The notes under the pieces were generated by a model that had not been told where the DNA came from, did not search any database, and saw only the letters and a list, made by a program, of their open reading frames with translations. From positions 1,134,289 to 1,198,288 of the forward strand of contig BDSI01000002.1 in NCBI GenBank assembly GCA_003117195.1: a DNA stretch of 64,000 nt, written 5' to 3'. The DNA comes from Eudorina sp. 2006-703-Eu-15 (taxonomy: Eukaryota; Chlorophyta; Chlorophyceae; Chlamydomonadales; Volvocaceae). Shown in pieces: positions 37,832-49,986 of the stretch. Position 1 is the first letter of the stretch, and each line of letters opens with the position of its first letter. Both the position numbers and the translations under genes were made by a program.

Positions 37832-40800
37832 ATGGATAGAGGGAGGCTCAAGGCACTTTTAGATAACCTTGGCTCGGAAGAGGCAGAGGGCCATGAGGCT
37901 GCTTTACTTGAGCTTCATGGCATGGTCGCCAGAGCCACCAGTAAACATAATTTTGACCCAACCGCCGTATTGGATACGAAACTGCTGCAACTCTTGCTGA
38001 AGAAGACCCTGCCGGAGCAGACATGTGACGAAGGCCCCGGTGCGCTGATATTCGTGCGAAAGAGACAGCTGTCAGCTCTTGAAATTCTTGCCGGTGATGA
38101 GAAGGAGGAGTACGGACTTCTCTACTGGGCGTCGGCCCGGAGCGCACTCATCTCGGTGGCGCTCGGGCCGGAAGGCGAGGCGTTCAAGGTGCTCGCTGGT
38201 GTGCTGCAAGGCCTGGCCGCGAGCCCAGCAGACCATCAGCCGGAGTGCGGTGCCGTCCTCGCGGCCACCGCGCGCGCGCTTGTGCGACTGGTGCTCCGCT
38301 CCGACGGGCAGTACACGGCTTACGCCGTTAGCGCCGAGCAGGTCAAGCAGGTAATCAACCAACCCGGTCAGCGGCAGCGCTGTCGCTGCTGATAGGCGCT
38401 ATCAGAGCACACGCGCTTACACACACGCACGGGCGGGCGGGTTGCAATTCTAAACACACGCACGTATGGGTGGGCTTCTTGTTAAACACACGTGCACTTG
38501 TACACCTCCCCGGGGACCCGGTGCACCTCGCTTGACGTGACTGACCTTCATCTCATCCAGCCTTGCCTACCCGACCTGCGCAGAATCGCACACGCTCTGT
38601 TTCGCTTTGCCCCTCCCCGCGCGTCAAACTTCCCGTGTCGCATTTCCCACGCGCCGTGGCCTCGCGGAAGCACCCTGGGGTCGGGGTGCGACCGCGAGCA
38701 CGTCCGCGCGCGCCTGCGCCTGCGCCGCGCGTTGTGGTCAGCTCCGGCGACTGAGGCGTCCGCCACACGTTGCGTTGTGCTGCCACCGCCATAACCCCAA
38801 TGAACAGGCCTAGCACCGCACCGCGCCAGTACGGCTGCGACCCAAATCGCGCCGCGCCGCGTCGTTGTCTGAACAGGCACAGGCCTTACTACACCCCGAC
38901 GCAACCACCCACATCAGGGCGAGGGTACGGCAGCTTTTCCCGGCATCCGCCTTCCGGCACGCTCACCCCCGCCGGGGCTTCCCAGCAAGACACCGCTAAG
39001 CACCCGCCGAGATCCATCCCTTTCATGGTCCGCTATGATCGCGACCTTCCTGCACGTACTCACCCCTGTTCACCCCTGTTCACCCCTGTTCACCCCCCGT
39101 TGTGTGCACGCGCAGGGCGTGGCAGACGGCGCCCTGCCCGAGCTCGTCGCGGCGTTCTCCACCTACCTCGTGGTCGCCCTCATGGAGACCAGCATCGACG
39201 TGGTGGGGCCGCCGCCGCCGCCCGCCGCGCGCCGCCTCGGCGGCGCGGGCGGCCGCACGCTGATGCGCAACTTCACGACGAAGCAGGCGCAGGCGCACGC
39301 GCGGACGACCTCACAGAAGAAGCGCGACAGGCAGAGCAAGCAACAGATAGCCGCAGTGCAGGTCGCGCACGCCGTGATGCAGTCTATCGGCTACATCTGC
39401 CAGTCGATCAGCCCCGCGGAGTTGAGGGAGACGGGTATGCGTGAGAAGGTGCTGGCGCCGGTGGTGGCGTTGCTCGTGGGCCTGTCGGACAAGTTGGCGT
39501 CGGCGGAGAAAGCGGCGGCGGATGCCGCCGCCGCCGCGGCGGCGCAGGCCGCCGCTGCCGCTGCCGCCGCTGCGACGGCGGCGGCGGCGGAAAAGGCCGC
39601 GAAGCGGCCGCCGAAGCCGTCCGCATTGGAGCACGGCACCGTCGCGATTCGGTTGTCGTACATTGGCGAGGATAATGAGGCAACGGATATGTCCGGCGGC
39701 GTCGGCGGCAGCATCGGCGGCGGCGGCGGCAAGGAGGTGAAAATCCCGCGCGCGCCTCCGACGTCGGTGGTTTCGGGGCTGCTCGTACGGGCATTGGACG
39801 GGCTGGTGCACTGCATGGAGACGCGGTGTGACGCGCGCGGGGAGGTAGTACGGCAGCTGCGGCTGGTGGCGACGCTGATGTCGCTCAGCGACGGCGGCGG
39901 CGGCGCCGTGCCGCCGCTGTTGCAGCTCATCCGCGCGCTGATGATGTCCCTGGAGACTCAGGAGGAGGAACAGAAGGAGCCGTCGGCGTCGGCGACGGTG
40001 TCGAAGCACGGCGGCGTCGGTTTCATCGGCGGCGGTCACTCCGGAACTCAGCTCTTACAGGTGCCCGGGCTGGCGCAGCAGGGCCATCCGGAATCGTCCA
40101 AGACGCGCGGCAAGCTGCACAGCGTGCGGCACTCCCTGGCGCCGTACAAAGTGCTGTTCCAGCTGCAGACGCTGTGCCAGCAGGCCGCGGCCGCCGGCGC
40201 GGCGGGCGGCGCCGGCGCCGCCGCCGGCGCGCTCGACGGCGTCGGCGCCGACGGCAGGGCCGCGCTGGCGGACCTGGCGGACGAGCTTGAGGAGCTGAAC
40301 ACGGTTGCCGTACGTGCGACGCTGATGCCGACGCTGCTGGCCCGCGGCGACCTACATCAGGCCGTAGATACGGCCGGTGCCCTGGAGGACCTGTTCCGGC
40401 ACCTGCCGGCGGCGGGCCAGGCGGCGCTGGCTGGTGTTCTGGCGGAGGCGGCGGCGCAGCCGGCGGCGCCGCTGGGACTCGTCGTGGCGGTGGCGGCGGC
40501 GGCCGGCGCCATGACCACGGGGCAGGCGGGGCAGCTGCCGGCGGAGCACGCTGGGGCTAAGTCCGGGACGTCGGGGCCGAAGCAGAAGAAGCAACCGCAG
40601 CTGCAGAGCGCCACGTCAGCGCACGCGGCGGCGGCGGCCGCCGCCGCCGGCGGCGGAGCTGCCGGCGGCGCAGCCGCCGCCGGTGCCCCTGGCTTCCCCC
40701 TCGCCGCCAAAAGCTTCCGCGCGCTGGTGACCGCGGCGACGTTCGTGGGCACGCTCGAGCACGCGCACTCGATGGGGAACGGGCCGCAGCCGTTGGCGGA

Positions 40801-43222
40801 GGAGGCGCAGAACCTGATGGGGTCCCTCCCTGCCGCGATGATGGTGGGTCGTATGCGGGAGCTGGCGGCGCATCACAAGGCCCACATGGCGGCGGGGGCG
40901 CCGGGCAGCAAGTCCATGATGGTCCGTGCCGGCACCGACGGCGCCGCCGCCGCAGGCGGCGGCGGCGGCGGCGCCACGCATCCCGGCCTGGCGCACGCGC
41001 CGGTGGGCCTTGTGGAGGCGGTCCTGGTGGGGCTGGCGGAGGACCTGCAGAGTTTCCTGACGGCGGCGGTGGAGCTGCTGCCGTCGTCGGACGCCGCAGC
41101 CGATGACGACGACGGCGGCGGCGCCGTCGGGCACACCGGCCACGTGGACGAGCTGGTAGGGCTGGTGTGCCGCTGCACGCAGCGATTCCAGGAGCGGCTT
41201 CCTGTCGTACTGCAGCACCTGCAGGCGCACCTGCAGGCCGTCGCCGACGACGACGCCGACGCGGAGATCGCCGCGGCGGCGGCGGCGGCGATTCGCGGCC
41301 ACGCGCACGCGCACGGCATCGGCGTCGCCGACCACCATGGCGGCGCCGCCGGCCACGCGCACCAGGGCCAGGACCTGCTGGTCTCGACCGCCTGCGTGGC
41401 GGCGACGCGTGTGCTGGAGACGTGTACGAGCCAGCTGGTGGCGGCGGCGCCGGGGGCGGCAGCCTCGGGTGGCGGCGGCGGCGGCGCGGCTGCCGCCGCC
41501 GCATCCGCGAACAGCGGCAGCCATGGCAACGGCCAGGCGCAGCAGTTGGGCGCCGACGCGGCGCTGGGTGAGCAGACGGCGGCGGCTCTTCGCATCCTGG
41601 CGACCATCATCAAGTCAAATAAGGCGCCGCTCCAAGCTCGATTGCAGGCCTGTGGCGCCGCCGCGCAGTCGCTCTCAAAGCTGCTGCTGTCGGAGTGGAG
41701 TCCCGCCGCCGTCGCCGCCGGCAGCGCCGCCGCTGCCGCCCTGCCGACATCGTCCTCCGGCGGCGCAGCCGTCGCCGCGGCCGTCGCCGCGGCCGCGGCG
41801 GCGGCCGGGACGGCCGCCGCCGGCGGCACCAAGAGCGACAGCGACGCCGGCAGCGTCAAGAGCGATGGCACCGCCGCGAGCAGCTCCGCCGCCAGCAGCA
41901 CCGCCGGCAGTCCGGCCGCCGCCGCCGCCGCCGCCGGCGGCGGCGGCACGCATCCCCTGCTCCTGCACGACGTCACGGAGGCGGCGCAGGCCTGCCTGGA
42001 TGCGCTCTTCGGCATCCTCGCCGACCCTGCCGTACACGCCGCGGAGCCCGATCTGTTTGAGGACGAGGTGTGCGCCAGCCTGGCCGTCTCGCTGTCGGAG
42101 CTGCGGCCCCTGAACCCGCTGACGGCGGCGCTGGACGTGAAGCACAGCCTGGTGGTGGCGGCCCGGGCGCTCAAGGCCCTGGTCAAGGCGGTGCCCCACG
42201 GGCAGCTGACCTCGGAGCAGGAGACGCTGCTGCGCTGCTTCGTCAACGCACATGACGACGGGCTGCAGCACAGGTGCCGTACCTTTGGGGACCGACACGG
42301 GGGTGCCGTACACATGGGGACCGACACGGGGGTGCCGTACACATGGGGACCGACACGGGGTGCCGTACACATGGGGACCGAATCGGGGTGTCGTACACAT
42401 GGGGACCAGACTGGGATCCCGTCCGGGGCTGATGCACGGCGCCGGCTGGGATGGGTCCGTCTCCCGCGGGCGCTTGACTTCTAAGGCTTGTCGGGCGCGT
42501 CCGTACAGCGCATCGTGCGAAACCCACACACGAGCCCGGAACCCGCCCACGTGCGGGGAGGACACACGTGTGGCAAGATGGGGAGGAAAGGGGCAGTGTC
42601 GTGGCCACGCGGGGGGTGGGGGGGGCAATGTCGTCGCCAGGCGGGGCCGGCTTCCCACGGAGGAGACATCGCCATGGCAGCATCCGTGACCCTCGGTGGG
42701 CCGTATTTGTCGCCGGGCTGTGTGCGTGTCTGTCTGGGCTTGCCGCGCTGCAAACCCCCCTCCTCCTCCAGCTGCATCCCCTTGGCTCGTGTGGCCACCC
42801 GAAGCCGGCGCCATCCCGGGGCGCCGCAAACCTTAACGACCCGGTCATCCACCCGATCCCCCAACCGTCAACCCCCAACCGCCAACCGGCAACCGGCAAC
42901 TCCCCGTTCCCGCAGCGCCTTCAACCTGGACCTTCTGTTCGCGGAGGGCGCGGTGGCGGCCATGCTGCGGCGCCTGCACGACACACCGCCCGACCAGCCG
43001 CTGGAGGAGGAGGTGCTGCAGTTCTTCGCCTCGCTTACGGACTGGGTGCCCTCGTGCCGCCACCGGCTGAGGGACCTGGGGCTGCTCAAGAGGGTCAGCC
43101 GCCGCATGGAGAGCGCTAGCTGTGGTGGGTGCCTGGGTGGGGCCCCGTGGGGCGGGGCGGCGGGAGGAGGGACCACGAGGGAACAAGGCAGGGAATTGAG
43201 CTGTGAGGGTGTGTTTTGTGTG

Positions 43223-43257
<35 letters not shown>

Positions 43258-46200
43258 AGGTGGCTTCGAGCTCGTGCTGTTGGTGTCCATCTGCAAGGGC
43301 ATGAGCGAGGCCGAGTCGCTGCACACGTGAGCATTGGGGGAGCCATGTGGGGGAGGAGGGGACAGCGTGGGGACAGAGCGGGGTCCGGGGCTGGACAGGT
43401 GTGGAGTGGGTAGCGGTGGCGGTAGCGGTAGCGGTGGCGGTAGCGGTAGCGGTAGCGGTGGCGGTAGCGGTAGCGGTGGCGGTGGCGGTAGCGGTGGCGG
43501 TAGCGGTAGCGGTGGCGGTAGCGGTGGCGGTAGCGGTAGCGGTGGCGGTAGCGGTAGCGGTGGCGGTAGCGATAGCGCGGGGAAGCGGGGAAGCCGGCTT
43601 GGTGGGGCCCGGCGGGCGGGCGAGATGCGCGGCTGGGAGCGAAACCCGGGTGTGGCACCTGCTTGGCTGGGCCGTAAGGGTATCTGGCCCAACGAACGCC
43701 GTCCGCTAACCCCGCTAACCACCACCCCTTCTACTTGTGTGGGCGACTGATGATCGCTGATGTGCCGTACTTTTCGTACATGTGTAACCCAGGTTTATGA
43801 AGGAGCTCGGGCTGGCCCGTGCCCTGGCTGCCAAGGTGGGTCGGGGGGGGGCGGGGGAAGGGGCGAGGCCGTATGGGGCGAAAGGAACCGTGTACTCACA
43901 ATGGGTGTGTGTGTGTGTGTTGGCGACGTCAAATCCCCCGGCGGCTTCTCCCATTCGCTTCTCTCAGACTCATAACCCATCGCCGTACGGTACTCCGTAC
44001 CTGTACCGCAACATCGAACCCCGCCGCCCGCCGACACTGCCGGGTCCCGATTCCCCGCCGCCGTCCGCGCCGCCGTTGTCCCACGTGTCGTACTCTGCCG
44101 TACAGTTGGTGCCCGACGACCAGGCCGACGGCGTCGCCGCCGACACGTTGCTGCCCGTGGGCTCCACCGGCGGCCTGGACGCGCTGCTGACGCTGGCGAA
44201 CCTGAACGGCGGCACGTCCAGTCCCGACGACATGCTGTGCCAGGAGCTGATTGTACGGCACGACATCTCGGCGCAGATCGCGCAGTTTGCGGCGGAGGCG
44301 GCGGTGTCGGACAAGGGGCTGGCCACCTACACCTTCCCCGACGGCACCTGGTCCATCTACGACCTGCCCTCCCTCCTCATCTCCTGCCAGTCCCTCACGC
44401 GTACGGCAGTCAACTGCGAGCGGCTGGTGCAGCACGGCCTGCTGCCCACGCTGCTGCTCGTACTGCGGAGCAGCTGCGGCGGCGGCGAAGCCGCCGCGGC
44501 CGGCGCCGGCGGCGGCGGAACCGCCGCCGCCGCCGCAGGCGGCGGCGTAGGAGGCGCGGCGGCGCCTCCGGCGCCGGCTTCGCCGTCGCCGTCGCAGTCG
44601 TCCCACGCGCGCAGCGTGCTGCGCGACCCTCAGCTGGTGGTGTTGGCGGCCCGGACGCTGTTCAACATGGCGCAGGTGTCGGGGCTGCACGGCGCGCTGC
44701 GGGAGGCGGGGGTGCAGGAGGTGCTCAAGGCCTGCCTCAAGCGGGAGGACCTGCGCGTGGTGGACGCGTCGCGCGGCACGCTGCTGCAGCTGGGCGAGCT
44801 GACGGACACCGCCGCCACCCGCGCCCTCAAGGCGTCGTGCGCGGACGTGCCGCCGCCGGCGGCGCCGGCGGGCGCGGCCGGCGCCGGCGGGACCGGCGGC
44901 GCGCCGGGGCACCCCGGACCGCCGCTGTACGACGTCTTCCTCAGCCACAAGCGCACCGACGCCCGCGACTTTGCGCGCGCGCTGTGGAACCTGCTCGTCA
45001 GCAACGGCTACACGGTCTTCCTGGACTTTGAGTTCAAGTGAGGCAGGAGGGTTTGCGGCAAGGGGACGGGAGACACGGCCGACGACCAGCTCGACTGCCG
45101 GGAAATTGCGCCGTGGAAAACGCATACATCGGTTCCGAAACCCAGTACATTGGCCACAAAAAAACTCGTTCTCACCTCGCTGGCCTGCGACCCTGGCCCC
45201 GGCCCGCCTTCTGGGCGTGGCTATGCCTCTCGCATGTGGCATGGCATGCACTCCTGCCCAGCCTGCCTAAGAACACACCCCTCCCCCCCTCCCCCCCTCA
45301 ACCCCCCACACACCCGCCCCCACCCGCACAGGCAAGAGCTCGGCAGCCTCGAGGAGATGGTCGGCCACTGCACTCACTTTCTGTTCATTATGACGGACAA
45401 CGTGTTCAAGAGCGAGTGGTGCATCAAGGAACTGGTGGTGAGTGACGCCCACCGACCCACCGACCCATTGACGCTTACCAACCCCCACTGAGCCACCGAC
45501 CCACCGACCCACCGACCCACCGACCCATTGACGCTTACCGACCCCCACTGAGCCACCAACCCACTGACCCAGGGGTCGCACACGCCAGGGGCCTCCCAAC
45601 CCAGCCGGTGCTTCCCAACGCCGGTGTTCTACCTGGCGGACATCTGGCCAGCTTCCCCCCTGGGCCCTACCGCTGCGCTTGCTCCAAGTGCGAGCCCGGT
45701 CAATGTGTCCGCCATCATTCCACAACAATTTCAATTCTCCTCCACCACGTCACCGGGCGCGTTTGACGCGTGCTCTCCTTATATTGGCTGTGCTGGTGGC
45801 CCACTTCGATCACCCCTCTCTGCCTGGACCCGCGCCCTCCATTGTACCTCTGTGTACGGCCTCATGTCGTACCGCGTACCGCAGGCTGCCGTACGGGCGA
45901 ACGTGAACATCGTGCTGCTGATCAAGGACGGCGCCCGGTGGCCCGACCTGGAGGGCAACCCGGTGTGCGACTTCCCGCCGCCGCACCTGCTGCGGACGCT
46001 GCCGGCGGAGGTGCAGCCGGTGTTCACGCGCAAGCCGGTGGTGCACAACGACGAGTACTACCGGGCCTTTGTGGAGGCGCTGTTTGACAAGGTACGTGTG
46101 GGGTGGGGTGGGGTGGGGTGGGGTGGGGTGGGGTGGGGTGGGGTGGGGTGGGGTTGAGGGTTAGGGGGATGGGGCCATGGACCGGGGCGAGTGTGCGGGG

Positions 46201-49200
46201 AAAGTGGAGGGCAGTCAGGGTTTGGCAGCTGTCGTACATGTTGGCCACTTCCACGTGTCGTACATGCGAACAATACTCCCCGTACAAGCCATCATCAATC
46301 AACCCCCGCCACCCCCACCCCACCCACGCACCTCACCTTCCGGCCCTCCCCGCCGCGCGCGCCCTGGCCTCTTGTGTCCTGCTGTGTACGGCACAGCTGT
46401 ACCGCCCGCCGCCGATGACGCCCGACATCGACCCCGCCCTGGAGGCCATGCAAATGGCGGCGGCGCCCCTGGACCTCATGGATCCCGCCACCGCCGCCGC
46501 CGCCGCCGCCGCCGGCATCCCGCTGCCCCCTACCTCCGCCCATCTCCGCTCCGTCGGATCCGCCCACTCCCACCAGTCCGCCCACATGCACGCCCACGGC
46601 CGCGGCCCCTCCGCCCACCTCCACCCCCACGGGCCCACCTCAGCTCACATGCGCCAGAGCGCGCACGGCCACCACCACTCGGCGCACGGCGGCGCGTACC
46701 TGCCGCACCCGCCCCACCACATCACCTCCGCCACTCACCCTGGAGCCCACGCCCTCCAACACCTCGGCTCGACGGGCCACCACCACCATCACCACCAGCA
46801 GCAGCAGCCCGGGGGCGGCTCCGCCGGGCATCACCCGCATCAGCTGTCGGCCGGGGGGATGATGGGCGGCCACGATCATCACCAGGCCGCCGCGGCGGCC
46901 GCCGCCGCCGCCGCGGCCGCGGCGGCGTTCGCCGCCGCCGGGCACAGCGGCATGACCAACCCGGCGGCGGCGTACACCATGATTGCTAACCCCTGGCCGG
47001 CGGCGGCGACTGCCGCGCAGGCCGCCGCGATCCTCAACGCCAGCATCCACCATCCGCACCCCAACAGCGCGGGGTCAGCGGAGGTGGCGGCGCACATGCA
47101 CGCGCACCAGCAGCAGCAGGCGGCGGCGGCCGCCGCGGCCGCGGCGGCAGCCGCCGCCGCCAACGGTGGCGACCCCGCCGCCGCGGCGGCGGCCGCCGCG
47201 GCGCAGCACCTGCAACAGCATTCTTCCCAGGGGCAGGGGCAGGGCCCGAGCAACGGACAGTACCCGCAGCAGCAGCAGCCCCAGCAGGACGGCTCGACGC
47301 CGATGCTGCTGCCGCGCGCGCCGCAGCTCTTGTTCCATCAGGCGCTGAGTGACCCGGGGGTCTTCTCGGCGGCGGCGGCGGCCGATGCCGCGACGGCGGC
47401 GGCGGGTAAGGCCCACGGCGCGCTTTCGGAACTGCAGGCCGAGCTGTCGAACGCGCGGCGGGAGCTGATCAGCGAGTTGACGGGACTGGGTCGTAACCTG
47501 CTCAGCTCCCAGCAGGAGCTACGGCAGTCGCTGCAGGCGGAGGTGGCGGCGAGCGCGCGGCTGGTGTCCGGCGAGGTGGGTGGGTATGGTTGTGGTTGTA
47601 CGGCATGCGGTTGCCGTACGGCAGGTTTTGCTTGTGCTGTGCGAGTGCCCGCGCCCGCATCCGTGGCCTTAGGGCGGTCACGCGTGAGGTGCACACGGCC
47701 GCCATGTGATGTGCCGTACCGCCCTTGACCTGCCGTACCGGCCTCGACGTGTCGTACCTGTCTGCGCAAACCTTAGCCATCGCACCGGTATAAACCTCGC
47801 TCGTGTCCCGCACGGGAAAACCGTTGCGAAACTCTCTGCAAACTCCGTGCAAAACCTGCCGGGTGCACACACCCCCAACCTACCCCCAACACCCCCCCCC
47901 CCCCAACCCCCACACACACCCGGGTACACAGGTTCGATCTCTGTTGATCGACGCTCAGTCCCAGGTCCACAGCCTCAAGGTGGAGCTAGCCGATGTAAGA
48001 CAAGAGTTGGTCAGCAGTCGGCAGCAGCAGTCGGAGATGCGAGGGATGCTGGCGCAGGTGGGTGTGCGGGTGTAAAAGAGAATTGAGCCGCGAGGAGTGC
48101 GGGTGTGCGTGTGTGTGTGGGGGGGGGGACCTAGATTTGTTGGTTGTTCAGTGACGTGTTTGTTCGTACATGTGGCCCACAAGGCGAAGGGAGACTGGCG
48201 GGAACCCGTAACGTTGCCGTATAAATTAGGGCGGCGCCTGGACCAGTACTGCTGGGGATCTGGTGCACCAACCAATATCCTTCTTAGCACCACGAACGCG
48301 CGCTGACGCGCGCCACCCAACCATCCAACCACCCAACTACCTACCTAAACAGCCGATCATTTGAGAGACCGACCAACTAACTGCCGGTTGCTGACCGCCT
48401 GCCCCCTTTGCTCGTTGGGTCGTTGGTTGGGTCGTTGGGTCGTTGGCCTCAGGTAATGGACGCCATGAGCGGCCTGATACAGCGGAACTTGCAGCTCGAG
48501 TCGCTGGTGGCTGGAGGCGGGGGGGCCGGCGGCGGCGGCGGCGGGTACTCGCCCCACCTCGCGCACGCGCCCCACCACCACTCCCACAGCGTCGGCTCCG
48601 GCGGCGCCAACGGTGTCAACGGTAACGGCAACGGCCTGGTCCGGGTGAACTCGAGCGGCAGCGGCGCCGCGCCGCGCCGCGCGCGGCTCAGCAGCTGCCT
48701 GGGGTACAGCCCCGGCCTCGGCGTCGGCCTTGGCGTCGGTGTCGGAGACGTTGTGGAATTGGAATCGTCGTCGTCCGTGATCATGCCGCCTGCGGCTGGG
48801 CTGCGGTCTCGGAGCAGCGTCAACGGTATCATGCCGTACGAGCCAGGGGCGATGGGCCCGATGCAGCCCGCGGGCTACTCTCCGCGCCTCAATTCCATTT
48901 TGGTCAATACGGCGATCAACGGTAACGGCAACGGTAATGGCAACGGTAACGGCAGCGGCGGCGGGGCTTCGTCCCCTGAGGGCGGTGCGGTCGGGCAGGT
49001 GAGAGTGGGTGGGTGGCGCCAAAAAAAAGCTGCTGGAAGCCGGGGGCAACCTTGTTTTCGGAGGCCCCCAAGCCGACCTGTGGGTCGGTTACGCATCGTG
49101 GCCTGGCCTCCTTGCCCGAGGTGATGCACAGGTGGTGGTGGTGGTGGTGGTGGTGATGATGACGGTGCTGCGTTTAATTCTACTGTTGCTGACGCGGTAC

Positions 49201-49693
49201 ATGTTTTCTGCATTGCCGTACGCAGTCCATCGACTCGCCACGCATCGCGAGACGCTACATGAGTCAGCCGTTGGTAGTGAAGGACCTGGCGGCGATGGAG
49301 CCGGCGGCGGCGGCGCACCTCATTCCGCTGGCGGGCGGCGGCGCCGCCGCCGCCGCGGCCTCTGGCCTGCCGCACAGCAACAGCGCCAACAGCAGTGGCG
49401 GCGGCGCCGCCGCCGGGAACAACGCCGCCGCGGCAAACCTCGCGGCCGGCGTCACCAGCGGCGGCGTTGTGCTACCTCCGATTGCCGCCGCTGCCGTACT
49501 GCACCACCACCAGCAGCAGGCGGCGCTTCAGCCGCATCCGCCGGGGCAAATGGGCGGCGGCGGCGGCGGCGCGGCCGTCGGGGTAGGTGGCGGCGGCGGC
49601 GGTGGAGGCGCCAACGGGGTCACACTTGGCGGCGGGTTTCAAGTGCGCGCCGCGAACCAGTCCAACGCGCAGTGGCGGAAGGTCAAGAGCTGA
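37832..49693 (+). CDS. Giant armadillo/helical-repeat protein with TIR domain
   Basis: Twelve phase-consistent exons: 37832-38350, 39116-42273, 42916-43124, 43260-43326, 43793-43835, 43968-45037, 45332-45437, 45885-46091, 46397-47575, 47932-48057, 48453-48998 and 49226-49693 (TGA), about 2565 codons. Residues 1-1640 are alpha-helical repeats of armadillo type (LVVLAARTLFNMAQVSGLHG, VQEVLKACLK, LLRCFVNAHDDGLQ) broken by Ala/Gly inserts. The TIR domain spans about residues 1652-1780 over exons 6-8: LYDVFLSHKRTDARDFARAL, GYTVFLDFEF, THFLFIMTDN, SEWCIKELV and ANVNIVLLIKDG. Glu1722 in WCIKEL sits where plant TIRs and SARM1 keep the catalytic Glu, so NAD+-cleaving activity is plausible (inference). 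The tail is His/Gln/Ala-rich with coiled coils (ALSELQAELSNARRELISEL, VHSLKVELADVRQELVSSRQ). The order resembles SARM1 (ARM then TIR), but no SAM domains were seen and the protein is far longer. Confidence 0.85.
42273..42412. repeat. ~32-bp tandem repeat starting at a 5' splice site
   Basis: About five units of the type GTGCCGTACACATGGGGACC plus GACACGGGG in intron 2 of the ARM-TIR gene. The first unit begins at the GT donor (42274), so donor-like GTGCCGTAC is repeated downstream. Confidence 0.88.
43224..43259 (+). repeat. (CTG)n tract forming a splice acceptor
   Basis: About 11 CTG/TGC triplets end in GCAG directly before exon 4 of the ARM-TIR gene (43260). Read through, the tract stays in frame as poly-Ala, so the intron end and a poly-Ala coding run are interchangeable. 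Confidence 0.85.
43411..43575. repeat. (GGTAGC/GGTGGC)n hexanucleotide minisatellite
   Basis: About 27 hexamers alternating GGTAGC and GGTGGC in intron 4 of the ARM-TIR gene. It is open in some frames as Gly/Ser or Val/Ala repeats, which explains long chance ORFs on both strands. Confidence 0.95.
46098..46155. repeat. (GGGGT)n pentamer in ARM-TIR intron
   Basis: About 11 GGGGT units directly after the GTACGT donor of exon 8. Confidence 0.92.
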
Positions 49694-49944
49694 CCCGTGG
49701 GTCACCGCCCGCAATCGCACTCCGGCGGCCATGGGGACCTTGTGTCGTACAGTCCCATGGGACGGAAACCGTGACGGCGGGCGGCGCTGCGCTCCGACGT
49801 TTGAGTGCTGGATGGGCGGGGACGGTGGCGGATGTTCCCCTGGATGCTCCCCTGCCGGGGGATGGGGTGGTCCGCAGTACCCTGCCGGTCCATGACCACC
49901 TCGGTGTGGCTTGTAGAGTTCCTGTCCGAAAGGGAAGTGGGTTT

Positions 49945-49946
<2 letters not shown>

Positions 49947-49984
<38 letters not shown>
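49947..49984. repeat. (GT)n microsatellite
   Basis: About 18 GT dinucleotides in the 3' flank of the ARM-TIR gene. Confidence 0.95.

Positions 49985-49986
<2 letters not shown>

Noticed and set aside
40557..42829. Minus-strand ORFs of 300-500 codons
   Set aside because: Antisense to the large exon 2 of the TIR gene; poly-Ala and poly-Arg from GCC/CGG runs.
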